Below are positions 34,068-46,619 of a stretch of 64,000 nucleotides of DNA, one piece after another; position 1 is the first letter of the stretch, and each line of letters begins with the position of its first letter. The notes below the pieces were generated by a model. It was not told where the DNA came from and ran no database searches. It was given only the letters and a program-made list of their open reading frames with translations. Source of the DNA: Patiria pectinifera (lineage: Eukaryota > Echinodermata > Asteroidea > Valvatida > Asterinidae); NCBI GenBank assembly GCA_029964075.1, contig CM057144.1:16515281-16579280 (forward strand), written 5' to 3'. Position numbers and translations under genes: made by a program.

Positions 34068-37000
34068 AGAGTTGGCCTGATTTGATTTTGCTTGTTTTTT
34101 TCTGCACTATACTAGGGCCTCAGTCTGCCAAATTACAGGCTTCATCATAATCAGCATAGATCACGGCTGAGCCGGGCAAGAAGGCTCAACGTAGGAGAAG
34201 AGGCAGACCCAACAGGAGTAACAACATCAAAATGCCCTCCAATGATGAGCTGAAGCTTTGCACAGCATATCTGTACTACAAAGACGGCTGTAGCAGAGAG
34301 GATGACTGTAACTCTCTCCATATCTGCCGGTAATCTATAAAGTACTTGGCAATAAAAAACTGGGACATATATTTGGCCTGCTTTGTCTGTGCATTGTCTG
34401 TTGACTGACATATGACCAGTCTCGGGGCTTGCTAGACACACTGGTTTGATCTGACTGTTTGTGAAATTCTTTTTGAATGTGACTGTTTAAATAGTTGGAG
34501 GGTTAATGACTTTAAAGTTTGTGCACTGTGGCCCCTCCCACTTTCAGAAATATCCCGCCCTGATTGTGAAAAATCAGTGCAGACATTTTATAGTTGCGTA
34601 CCAAACTAAGGGGGGAATAGGGACACGGCCTCACTCCAAGTAATCATATTTTTTAAATCCTGTTTGTACATGACAGCCACTACATCCTGCAGTGTTGCCG
34701 AGCTGGGAGTGCCTGCAAATTCTCCCACGACCTCAGTTGCAGGCAACCGCAAGCCTTGTTCCGCAGACAGTTCAGGATTAAGCACCTAAATGGTCAGTCA
34801 CTGCATAAATTCAGGGAGCTTTTTGCTGCAACTCTGAGAAAGCCACCCACGGGAAAGTCAGACCAGGAAGAGCGGGGGGACAGTGGGATAGAACCCCAGG
34901 AAAAGTTGATGAATTTCCTGCTGAGTTTCAAGCATTCTGATAAAACATCTTCACAAGATAATTATCGTGATTGTGATGACAGTGAAGACCACTCAAGGGG
35001 AAAGGAGCCTTACCGACGGACAACCCAACAAGCTTGGCCCTGGCTGGACAAATATCTTAAGATCTGCTCCTTCTATGTGGGCGGGGGCTGCAAGTTCACC
35101 TCCTCCCACCGGGGTTTCAGGCACTGCTCCAGTCCATACCAGTGGCAGATTCAAGATGGAAGGCGCTCTGACTGGCTGGACTTCACACGGCAGCCAAATG
35201 ACGCAATCGAGGAACATTTCTGCGATGTCAAAAATGGAGAGTTTAGTGGAGCCATTCTTGCTTGGTGAGTCTTGCTTTCAATTGTTGTTCCCTAGCTGCT
35301 TTAGGAGTGTCGCTGTCGCATACTTTCATGGTTATTATTTCAGTTTTTATCAGACACTTTCTCAGGAGACATTTTCTTTACTTCTTGCAGTTCTGAGAAA
35401 AACATGAAAAGAGTTTTCTACAAAGTAACGATAACATTTGGCGTGGAGTCTTTCAGTGTCAGTAATGACAGGAATGACAGAGACTTGGACGTGCGACGAC
35501 TTTCCACAGTGTCTGAAGCACAACCAGGGCGTCCTCGGAATGGTCATAGCACTCTGTGGACGTGGTACTGGCAGGACACCAACCAAAACTGGATCAAGTT
35601 CCCGGTATAAGATACATTTTGTGCGCAATTTGTGTCTAAAATTTAAAAAAATTCAGAGGGGTGCAGACACCCAATATCGGACAAAAAGTTGTTTTTTCTT
35701 TTAATTTAAACAAATCATAGATATTCAAAATTCAAGAAGAAAAAAATCTACTTTTTCAAGAGCACCACTGATCTTTAATCCCAAACCATCTATCCGCCTT
35801 TTCTTTTAAATCTCCTTTGACTAAAATATTGATTATTTTGTATTGTTTAAAAAAGAAGAATGACATTTTACCTGTTATGGCTACATCCACTAAAATCATT
35901 TTTTCTTTCACAGAAGTCAGATTCCTGTTCCCCCTCGTCAAGCAGCCTTGAAATCGAAAGGAAATATCTGAACTTTGTGATTCAGAAAGGATCACCTCAG
36001 CTTGATGTCACTACAAAGCTGGGGGAATGCCAGATTGACTTCTCCCAAATGGAACTGACGAGTCCAGCACTGGACTACACTCATCCCCTGGCACGAAGAC
36101 CCAAGTGGAAGCCATCATCAGAGCAAGGATCTTGTGATGGACAAAGGTATTGGCAGTTCTCTATCCCAAGGTTTAATCCGCAAAGATTATAAACTTTTTT
36201 CCTCAAGGGTTGCTGAAATTTCCTTACTTTAACGAGAAAAGAAACTGTTGAGCCTGAAATTGTTCATCTCCTGACATTCACAAGGGTTGGTGCAATTCAC
36301 TCCCATTGTGTGTGTCTATTTTCCTGATCATATTTTTTATTTATTTTTTTATTTTTCATTTTTCCCCAAAATTCAAATGGGGAGAGGTCCCTCAGTGCTT
36401 TTTTAAGGCCCTTCTCCCACTTTTTGGTTAATTAATGAGAGTCAGTGTTGTAACTAGTAGCCATGCAAGGCTTTAGTAGATCTTGCCCTTTTGCTTATCC
36501 TGTCAAAGTCGAACCCATCATAAAATAATTTGTTGACTCCCATAACTATGGAAAATATTGTTATTTACATTTTTTCTACTTAGTCTGTTCTTTTTCATCC
36601 TGTTATTATCCTGAAGTGATCCTGTGGGCAGAAAGGGGCCAAACGAATCCGGCACTCCTAAAAAATCAAGCATTCGCACCCGAAAACTATCCCGTGGGGG
36701 TCTTCAAGATACTCAAGCTGCTTACAACTCTGAAGTGGGTAAGGGTACGGAAAGCTTACTGGGCGTGCCCAGGGAAACAGACATGCCTCCTTCAAAGAAA
36801 GCCTCGTCTGTGCAAAAGGATTTGTTCGTCAAAACAAAGACGGCTGAATCCTTGGCCCATCCCTCAGCATCGTCAGACACTGGAGCTTCTCTTTCCTCTG
36901 AAGAGGGAAGGAAAACAAAATTCCCAAAAGCTGCAGAGAGGCTGTCCAAAGCTCGCCAGCCTGTTGAACCGGGAGCGCAGTTACTCTCTTCAAAGAAGCG

Positions 37001-38000
37001 TGAAGTCCTATCTGGGGAGCAGTTAGCCAGCTTTCTTAAAACACGAGCCAGTGATCTAGATGATCGTGAGGAACCAGCATGGAAAACCTATTTGAAGCCT
37101 CAAGAAAGTGTCCAAGTTGTCCGACCCAAGACCAGGAACCCATCAGGTCCATCCCAGATCCTTCCACCAGTCTCTTCTACCTCTGAAACCATGACGAGGA
37201 AAGACAGCCAGCCGACCCGTCGTCCAGACCAGAAGGAGTTCACCTACATCTGCCCGTACTTTCTACGGGGCAGGTGCATATACCAGGACGATAAGTATAC
37301 TCACAAGCGTCACTTTCCTACCCCGTACCAGTGGCAGTTCCTAGACACGATGGTTCACGGAGCAGACTGGCAGGATTTTCCTTCCACTGAGAATGATCGT
37401 GTGGAGAGGTCATTTTGTGATGTGGAATGCATCGAGCATTACAGTTTCAGGTATGTTCATATGCTTTTCAGTATTTAGAGTTTGAAAGTGTAGGAAGCAC
37501 ATCTGCTGTGACCAAAACTTGCATGCCAATACACTATTTATGTACATAATCTATTTGTTTTTCTTTTCTTTAATTAACGTACAGAAGCTGTAACTTGGTT
37601 TCAGAAATCAGTTCCTGAGTTCCTAAAATAGAATAAGTTTGAGGGTTGGAGCACTGCCTTGAATGAAGCCTAAGTAGTGCAGCTGATTGTTACGTGAACC
37701 TTTGGATAATGAATATTTGCCTGCAGAGTTGTAGTCAGGTGCACACAGATCTATCAAAATTCATCTGATCTCAAGTCAAGTTGCAAAATATTGAAGAAAG
37801 TATTCTTTTGTTATTGTTCATCCTCCGATACTTGTGACCCAACTTTTGATTGACTTGTGATGGACTTGACTACAATTCTGTCACCCGGAGAAAAGTTTCT
37901 TCCAATTATCACATTGAAGGGTGATATTATATTCTTTTCACAGTGGTGTGCCATCGTCTATAATGTACATCTATTTTGATGGAACTCGCATGCATGGTAA

Positions 38001-41000
38001 GGCCCCATCTCGATAATGAATGCCCGTTATTTCCCGTTCTGTCTGCGTTCCGGACGATCAGTCTGCAGTTGTCAAGGAGGGCGAGAATCTGCAGACTGGA
38101 CGGGTGTGTGCGTTCAAGCACGGCAACTTTAATGAGCTAGACCAGCCGTGCGCTTTTGTTATCTCAACAATGATTCAATGAATAAACATGAGTCACCGTA
38201 GACCTCATGAATACACACGGTCGGTACGCAGAAAGACGTTCCGTTTTGTTATCAAACAAAACATTGTACATTATGATTGTGTGAGCGGGAACCGGCCTTT
38301 TAAATACAAGTGAATATAATAGCGGAGCGAAGATCGAAGCGAATTCGTCATCTGCAAACGTTTCCAGAAAGGTTTCTGTAATAAATATAATAATTTATTT
38401 CATGGCGAGAATATGAACTGGCCGTATATGAACGTTAATTTCACGGAAACCTTTAGGCTTTGAACCGAGTTTTCTTACAAAGATCGTAACAAAAGCCAAT
38501 GGTACATGGAACATAATCACTGCGTAAGATAACTGCCAGGATAACCCCTCTTTTTTGTCATTCTAACAAAATATCTCACTGCATTTTGCTCCGAGATTGC
38601 CGTTTTTCAATGCAAATTAATGTTTTGGAAGTTCTCCACTTCATCGCAATGAAATAAAAAACGATGTGTCACGTAAGTTTGCCGCGAAATTCTGAAGATT
38701 TGAGAAGTTTTATGCTTCTATAAGAATTACCATTTGAAAATTTGAATGAACACAAATTGAGATGGGCAACATTCCGGGTTGTAAATCACTGCTTAACGCT
38801 TGGAAAGAATTGTGAGGGTCTAAAAGGATGCGATTCAATTCTTATTTTTTTTTGACGTACATAAAAGGCCAAGTAGTAAAATGTTTTAAGAAAAGAATAC
38901 ATGAAACAGCCGTTTTGCTGGCGGGGATTTCCCCACAGCACGCAACGCAAATAGTCAGCTCCCAAATACAATTGCGTACTAATTCAAGTGGCTGTGATCC
39001 TGGTAACACGACGCGTCGACGACACATCCAAAACGGTATGCATTTTAGTTTGCCGACCGCACATGCAAGACGCAGAAGGACCTGACGCACAGACTTCGTG
39101 CACATTTCACCAAGTTAGTGACAAAAGGGGACATTTTGCTGCGTCGTACTACTGCAAGTAGTGGTACAGCTTCAACACCTTGGACAAATGGAATTTCCTT
39201 CTCCAAGTTGCACATTTAATTCGAATCCCGATGGTCATGACAGTTTGGTATTCGACTAGTGAGGATCCGACGTTGACTCCATCTAATCTATGATCTAGAC
39301 CACATGCTCCATCGCTTTGCAGGATTATTAGTATTAACAGAATCGTTTGAAATCATATTAACCTAAAGTGTTTTATAACTGGATAGTAAACTTTTTGGAT
39401 TAAAAACGGACTGATTTTGAGTAGGAGAGTGCAGTTAGATAGATTGATAAAATAATGGGGCATAATATTATAGTCACGTCACCATGCATGGTCACTCTAA
39501 TTTATATAAAAACGCATGGTTTTTTATTAAATATAAAATATCAATATTTATGATTGTATAACAATAAAACGATTTCAAAAATTAGGCATGTGAACAACCT
39601 CATCAAATGCAAAATGTAATGAACTAAGTTCGGGGTAAATATTTTCGAGAAATGAACATCGCACTGGTTAAAAATTGTATTCCCCGGCCGGGCCATGCCG
39701 CACCGGTACGTAGGCACAGCTGTCTAATAATAAACTCCCCAGCCCTACTCATACGCCTGCACGGTAAACAGCCGTTGACAACTCCAATCTATCCTGGCCT
39801 TTGTGGGAAAGGTTGGCTCATTGCCAAACAGAGCGTGGGAAACAAGACAAACATGTATATCGTCATGGCTACGAAATTCTGCCACCAATGAGAAGACCCG
39901 ATGCCAACATCCGAGCAAAACAGTTTCAGTCGACATGGCTGATAGGTCATAAAAAGCGGCACAGCTAGGACCGCCCAAAACTCATCACAGTTGAAATTCA
40001 TGCGGATTTCTCAAACACTTCCATCATAGCAACATAATTGTCAAGGAAACCAGTGACGTGCAGTGAAGGCCCTCGTAAATATTCATGAGTCAGTTTCTAC
40101 CAAAAAGTCTTCCATAATGATATTGGGTGATTTAAGTTCATCTACTCGTGCTCTTTTGTCTGCACTAGATATTGGTATACTCCTAAAACTGTGCAATAGG
40201 CCTACACGACCAAGTGGTTTTCTTGTGCATAGTCATTTTCTACCCTCTGAAAATTAGTTTTTATTCTTTTAATATTTTTTTGCTCCCATCAAAAAAAATT
40301 GTTCGGCCGCAGTAAAACAAACTTTATTATTCGTTGATTTCGATGTCACATTCAGAAGTGAATGACACCATATTATTTCATAAAGAACACAATATATATT
40401 TTTAAAAGCATAGAGACTAACTTTATGCTGTATTTTCTAAAGATACTACATGTACGTTGTTTAGTTTTCAATATTTCTTACATATTCATTACACGATAGA
40501 GCAAGGAACATGATTAGCCTACACTCATCATTTTTCTTACATTCTAGATTGCGGAAATGAACTCTCTAATACCTCGCACAGTCAAATTAAATTAATGAAA
40601 ATGACAATGCATAATTATGGAACTTCGGTAGGATAATTACTATTTTGGGGGTGTGGGGCATTAATTCTTCGAATGCTTTATTACTCCACATTAATTACAA
40701 ATAATTATATTATAATGAATACCGAAGGGTCTCTTGATGAAGTCTAAATATTTTTAACAACATTTCATATCATTGCCATGACGTGGTAACTTGTGATGGT
40801 CTCCCCGTCTCGTCAAGTAAATGGTGGCTTCTTGAGTACCTACTCAGAAATCGACAAGGAAATGTTAATACACATGTATATTATATATATTAGGCCAAGC
40901 AAATTTTCAATACATAGCAGAATGTTTGATGTCCAAGGAATCCTCATTTAATTAACAATAAGTTGATTTTTAAGTCAGGTTTGTACCAATCATAACAACA

Positions 41001-42191
41001 AAGTTGCGATTTTATTCCCTGGACCTTTATTCTGTCCGGACGCGCAGAGAAAACACCGCGATGCGGCCAGACACAATGCCACACAGCCCACCGCTCGCTA
41101 CGCGTTTGGCACGGTCAAAGTATAGTTCAGATCCCGCTCCACACTGCACAACACAGCAACAGGGATAATGCGTGCACATTACCACGTGTCAAACAAGTCT
41201 GACAACGGCCGATCCCGCTCCACACAAAGGTAGTAGACTATCAGTCTGGTTCCAACTCTCGCGACCGTTGTCAGCCACAATTTGCTCGTTTCGCCTCTGT
41301 TGTACCGGGGAGTTATTTCTCCGTGGTTACTTGTACTTGTGCCTCTCTATTATTACAATCGAAACCGTCGGATCGAACACGTACGTATTGTACGAAAACT
41401 GGCGTTAAACCACCATGTTTTTTTAAAATAATACCAGAAAAAATTACTTGCTGAAAAGGCTTATACTAGGCCCCCTTCATTTTTGGATTTTGCATTTGAC
41501 CATTTTTTGTTTTGAAGTCGGTATCGTATTTTTTTTTTCCATCCAAACCAAGACAATTTTGTGGGGTCGCTTTTTTAGCGCTTTTAAAAGGGGCCGTCGC
41601 GCAGTTGACTAAACCAAAAGTATTTTTTTTATATCGTGACAAATGTTTTTACTTATTAACTCCTCTCGTTGTTTAGGTTCTGGTAAGAGAATTCGTGAAT
41701 GCCGGTGAAAAAAAAATCGTGAATAAGGCCGGTCTCACTAGCGCGAAAGCCAACGCCAATTTTTGGCGCATATTTAATTTAGTTTGCAGGGTGAGCAAAA
41801 TGAAGACGTAATTTTGACTTCGCTTTGCGTGAGTTAGGTTAAACCGTTGAACCCGTGTACATGTACATTACCGCACAAGTATAATACTAGTCACATTACA
41901 TTCCTTCATGTGCTCACGAGGCGAGGCTCACAACATGGCTATAGTAGTTGCGGTTTTGCAGGTCGGTATTCTGCAGACTGACCGGCCATTCATATTTAAA
42001 TGATCTCTCTGGCACTGAGCCTGGCCCGGCGGGTCTGCAGAAGATCGGGCATATTCACACCTTTTGTTATTTAAATGAATCGTTCTGGACCGTGCCAGGA
42101 CGGGTTGTCAAGGGCTCTTTTGTTCAAAAAGTCTGCAGGATCCTTCAGAAAGAACGGGGTACCGACGCCCATTCATTATCGAGATGGGGCC
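38001..42191. mobile_element. 4.19-kb non-autonomous PIF/Harbinger-like transposon in PARP copy B exon 6
   Basis: The ends are perfect 22-bp inverted repeats (38001-38022 and 42170-42191) beginning GGCCCCATCTCGATAATG. The flanking TAA is duplicated (37998-38000 and 42192-42194). A TWA 3-bp duplication and G-rich termini are typical of PIF/Harbinger. Subterminal CTGCAG-centred motifs (AGTCTGCAG, ATCTGCAGACT) recur near both ends. No transposase or Myb-like frame is visible; only short frames occur. The left junction creates a donor-like ATGGTAAGG, and an AATAAA lies at 38181-38186. Confidence 0.85.
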
Positions 42192-44114
42192 TAACACGAT
42201 TGACACTGCCCTCCGTCGCTTGTCCACCTCGTCCAGTGTCTTGAAGAGCAACTGGGAGAACGCGTTCTGCACCGAGTGGATCTGGTATTGGCGTGATGAG
42301 ACAGGAAAATGGATTGTATACTCTGAACAGGTCTGCCTTACAATGAATGAGTTGTAAAGATACTGATAACAGGGAACTGCAAAGTTAAGGCTTGACCGAT
42401 CAGAAACAAGCTATTTAAATGAACGGTGGCAACAGCATACTCCTAAACTCACTCGTTATTTGTCTTGAAATTAACCGTGTTTTAACTGTTTCTTTTAAAC
42501 TGGACTTTTATTTTTGCCAAGTATTATTTCAAAATCTTTTTTGTTCGTTTCTTTTTTATTTTTCAGAATGCTAAAGGCTTACAGGCGGGCATCGACAGTG
42601 CCACCATCGAGGAGAAGTTTGTGGACTATGAGAGGAAAAATGGGGAGTCGGTCATCAACTTTACGGCTGGGACTCAACGATACACACTGGACTTCACTGC
42701 AATGGAGCAGACTAATGTCCGATACGGTACACGCAGAGAAGTCCGGCGAAGACCCAAATTTGTTGCCATGGACGAACGCAAGATACTGGCAAAGTGAGAC
42801 ATTTTTTTCTTTTTGAGTTCGAAGTTTTGAACAAAAAAACGATCATTTTAATTGTCGACTGCTGTGAAAGGACATTGTGTTTTTGTACACCGGAGGGACA
42901 CATGGAACCCAAGGTGCATCCTTGCAGGGTGGGTAAAAACAAAGAACAGAACAAATGGAGAAAAAAAACATGTCCAACATCACACAGTCAACAGTTGTTG
43001 TGTTTTATATTACAATCAAAACAACAAAGGCTTAGGCTAGTTCATGCTTGGTATTAAAGTGAACATGTATATTTACATAATGGCAAGTACTTTTGCAGGA
43101 TAAGAAATTTGATGTTAAGCTTTTTTAAAATTACAAAAAAATGTTTTTTAAATTGAAGTTTTTGTGTGTGTTAGTATTCACTGGTATCAATTCGAATTCA
43201 ATTTTGAAAATGTACAGGGAGCTTTCTAAAGCACAAACAGGCGGTGTTGTCGTGCCAACCACCTGGGATAATCGAGGCACACAGACAGAAATGAAACTGG
43301 TCAGGCTGACGGATTACACCAGCCCAGAATACACCATCATCGCCAACTTGTTCAGGGACACCATGGCTAACAAGGGAACCATCGTCTCCATCAAGAGAAT
43401 ACAAAACCTAGAGCTGTGGGAAGACTTCTACAAGTAAGTATTGATTTCATCAGTAGCTCAGGCAGTATGACGCGTATGAGTTGCTGGAACCATAGGTATT
43501 GAAGTCGGCAACATCTGCAGTGATCTATGCAAAGATTGAACTTGGGGGCACATGGTATTTCCAAATTTCTGTTCGTTTTTCTACACATAATCAATGGTCT
43601 TATTACTCACAGAATTAGTGAACGAATGAAGAAGAAAAATGGCGGCAAAGCTGTCCGTACTGAGCAGCTGTTTCACGGAACGACATCTAAAAAATACGCC
43701 AGTGCCATCTGCAGTCAGAACTTTGACTGGCGACTCAGCGGAAGTAACGTTGGTACTCGGTATGGCAAAGGCAGCTACTTTGCCCGCGACGCTGTCTTCG
43801 CCCATAGCTACACCAAGCCCGACGATCTCAACCACCGCTATATGTTCGTCGCAAAAGTTCTGGTGGGCACCTATACAACCGGCCAATCAGAATATACGAG
43901 GCCGCCACCCAAAGACCCGCAGAAGCCACTAGAAGACCTGTATGATTCCTGCGTGAACGACATGGCATATCCCAAGATATATGTCATCTTTGAAAAAAAC
44001 CAGGTGTACCCCGAATATCTGATCAAGTACAACGAGGTCTCCGGGTACCAGCCAGCACCCACACCTGCACCACGAAGCAGAGTTCCTCCAACCACAGCCC
44101 AAGTACCATTTGGG

Positions 44115-44345
44115 AACCCATATACCACCTCTAGTTCCAGAACCCGAAGCCAATATGCCACATCTAGTTCTAGAACCCAAAGCTCATATGCCACATCTAG
44201 TGCCACATCCCAAAACCCATATGCCACATCTAGTTCTAGAACCCAAAACCCATATGCCACATCTAGTTCCACAGCCCAAAACCCATATGCCACATCTATT
44301 TTTAGAACCCAAAGCCAATACACATCCTCCAGTTCTGGGACCCAA
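44115..44345 (+). repeat. coding 33-bp minisatellite in PARP copy B tail
   Basis: Seven 33-bp units in frame, same 11-residue pattern as copy A but with units such as SSYATSSATSQ and NPYATSIFRTQ not seen there. Confidence 0.9.
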
Positions 44346-44639
44346 AGCCCAACCACTACCCCTTCAACTTCCGCCAACTCACAGAGCGGATACACCCGTG
44401 CATCTTCTAATCAGTCCCAACCAAAACAACAAAACAAGTGTACCATACAATAACACAAATGCAAGTACCCTCAAGTGGAAGACCAGATGAAGGTTGAACC
44501 CTTGGTATGTTGTTTCCAGCCTGAGAACTGTGCACAAATACCGCGTCAATGGTTACAATGAGAGGAGGGATGTATTACTGCTATACAGACTTGCTGTTAA
44601 TGTCAAGATGCTATGTGTTTTGGGCATTCTTAATATGAA

Positions 44640-45950
44640 AATTAATCATGCTTACTTCTACAATAAATCCTTGAACAGAGCAAGCAATTCAATTTAATTG
44701 AAATAGACATTTATTTCCACATACAGCCAATACACAATAGATAATGATTATTCATAATCATACAAAAACTAGAAAATAATTAGAGACCTAAAACAAAGCA
44801 CATATAAGGCCAGGTTCATGCAAGAACTATTGGTACATGTATATATAACCATAGTTTGACTATGTTAGCCCGAACTCTGTCTAGTCGACGATGGGTGGAC
44901 TACTCTAGTCAATATTGTAACAAAATTTGATTTTATTATTGTCCCAATTGCACCTTTAAACTATAGAGAGTGCTTTGGCCACAGTGATCTATGGTAGTCA
45001 TGTATTACACCTGTTTTTAAGTCAGATTAATGACACAAAACTATTTCTGAGCTTAGTTTGTCCAACTTAACCTACTTTAAACCACAATAGATAGTATTTG
45101 GGCTGCAGTCAAACCACAGATGGAGCTCTCATTGTAGTCTTTATTATTTACTCTCACAGTGCTAGGGATATCAGTTCCTTGCCCCCATACACCTCTGCAC
45201 TTTGTGTTTATGCAAATATCTCCAAGCAAGAAAGACACACGTACTGCATCAGCATTCGTGAAATTCTTCGTGCATATTTTGACCCAGCACTATCAAACTC
45301 CTTTGAAAGCCCAGAAGGGCGTGGACTTAATTGTGACTGGGGCATGGTAGTGTGCATAGTTCCTTATTTTCTAAGTGCCTGTACATGTATGGCTAGTTTA
45401 ACCTTTTTTTGTGCAAGACGCAGTGTTCTTTAATTTGCATCACCACCACCACCATTACACCAATGGGTTCAGTGGTCTGCATAGTCTTGTGAGTATGTTC
45501 CAATTTTACCCCCCTTGCACCCAGTAGTTTTTTTACATGGCCTAGTAGACTACGGTGTCCCATCGTAGTGGTCCCAAGTCTGAGTTCTTAGCTCTGTCAG
45601 TAACTAGTCATTTAAATTATATTATTCATATTTGCATGCTCTCCCCTGGGTAATTATTTTGTAAGCAAAGAAGCACTAATTCAATTTGCATTATTTGTCT
45701 TTTCTGATATTGCACATACTTTTCCCTTTGTCTGTTACTTTGTGATCAACATCCATGTATTTTTGATCAATTAGTTAATCCTCCAACTCGGACGGTCGGC
45801 CTCTTTGGGTCGCCATTGTGTGACTGCCATTTTCTGATGGTCAGGACATGACACTAGTTTGTCGTTTGCACTTCAAGTTCAGTGCGCATGTGCTAGGTAG
45901 GTCATGAAACAACCACTAGTTAACCACTGGTCCTTGCTCGAACTTGCCCT
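44640..45950. other. block present only in unit B
   Basis: The flanks align with unit A on both sides (ATATGAAA on the left, TTGCCCT and ACGTAGATTT on the right), but these 1.3 kb have only about 30 bp opposite them in A. An AATAAA at 44662-44667 would serve copy B transcripts. No terminal repeats were resolved and no gene is recognised. It is either an insertion in B or a deletion in A. Confidence 0.6.
44662..44667 (+). terminator. candidate poly(A) signal of PARP copy B
   Basis: AATAAA 209 bp after the stop codon of copy B, at the left edge of the block unique to unit B. Confidence 0.4.
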
Positions 45951-46619
45951 ATGGTTCATGCACGTAGATTTACCCAAATCAAATAGCTCCTTCTTGAGGG
46001 GCTAATGTATAGTAACCTTTCAATCCTATAAAAGATCGTTAAAAATCCAACATATTTTGGAGAGTATCTGTTGGAAGGTTTAGGTTCTAAATGAAAAATA
46101 TCATGATTGTGTTTAAGCATGTACTTGAATTTACCTTGAAGTGTTAGTTCCTTTGTTCAATTCGACTGCAAAGGTAAAATTGATTTCACTTATTAGTCAC
46201 GATGACATCATTTATTCTGTTTTCTGTATGGATTTGTTAATCTTAATCTTATTGTCAAATTGACTCTAATGTTTTGATAAAAGAAATTAAGGCAATCCAC
46301 TAGTGATAGAGGGGCAGCCTTATCGCAATATTGTCACAAAAAGAATAGTTGTAATCTAAAGCAATTAAATACAGTGCAAAGTGCAGTTTTCATTTTGACT
46401 TCTGTAATATTACCTTAGTATGTTAGAACAGAGCAGAGTAGTTATATAGGCGCAGCCATCTATTGAATGTAGTTTAGCCATTTTTTGTAGTTTCAAGTAG
46501 AAATCAATCATTTTTCGGAGATCTTAAAAAGTTTTATTTTAGTTTGAATAAATTTACAAACATTGAAATTGTACTTGATTTAATTTAAAGGTAGTTTCTA
46601 CTTTATGCCAGTTTTTCGT

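Larger units (their letters stand above)
34163..44453 (+). pseudogene. PARP12-like: PARP12/ZAP-like gene, copy B, interrupted by a transposon
   Basis: Exons mirror copy A: 34163-34329, 34677-35264, 35391-35604, 35914-36146, 36632-37450, 37944-38000 plus 42195-42330 (exon 6, split), 42567-42793, 43218-43433 and 43613-44453. Two lesions are seen. The codon matching A's ATG is ACG (34163-34165), leaving the in-frame ATG at 34232 as the first start, still before the first finger. Exon 6 is cut by a 4.19-kb transposon. Counting the duplicated TAA once, exon 6 is 193 bp as in A and stays in frame. Reading into the element stops at TAA 38014-38016, so the product would keep the fingers and WWE 1 but lose WWE 2 and the catalytic domain. 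All other exons are open and the H-Y-I triad is intact in exon 9, so the damage looks recent or may be one allele. Confidence 0.88.
32797..46619. repeat. segmental duplication unit B
   Basis: Second copy of the 21240-32796 unit. Relative to A it gained an 89-bp foldback element (33979), a 4.19-kb DNA transposon in exon 6 (38001-42191) and about 1.3 kb at 44640-45950 (or A lost it). It lacks the SINE/MITE block of A's intron 1. It ends in the long 68-bp satellite array. Confidence 0.8.

Noticed and set aside
38828-39105. Short open frames inside the transposon as a possible transposase
   Set aside because: Under 90 residues, with no DDE or Myb-like features visible; treated as non-coding.
37997-42240. 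Transposon removed as a new intron using the donor-like GTAAGG at the left junction
   Set aside because: The best nearby acceptor (TCGTCCAG near 42236) joins out of frame and gives an early stop; the AG just inside the right end also leads to TAA. Skipping exon 6 shifts the frame too.
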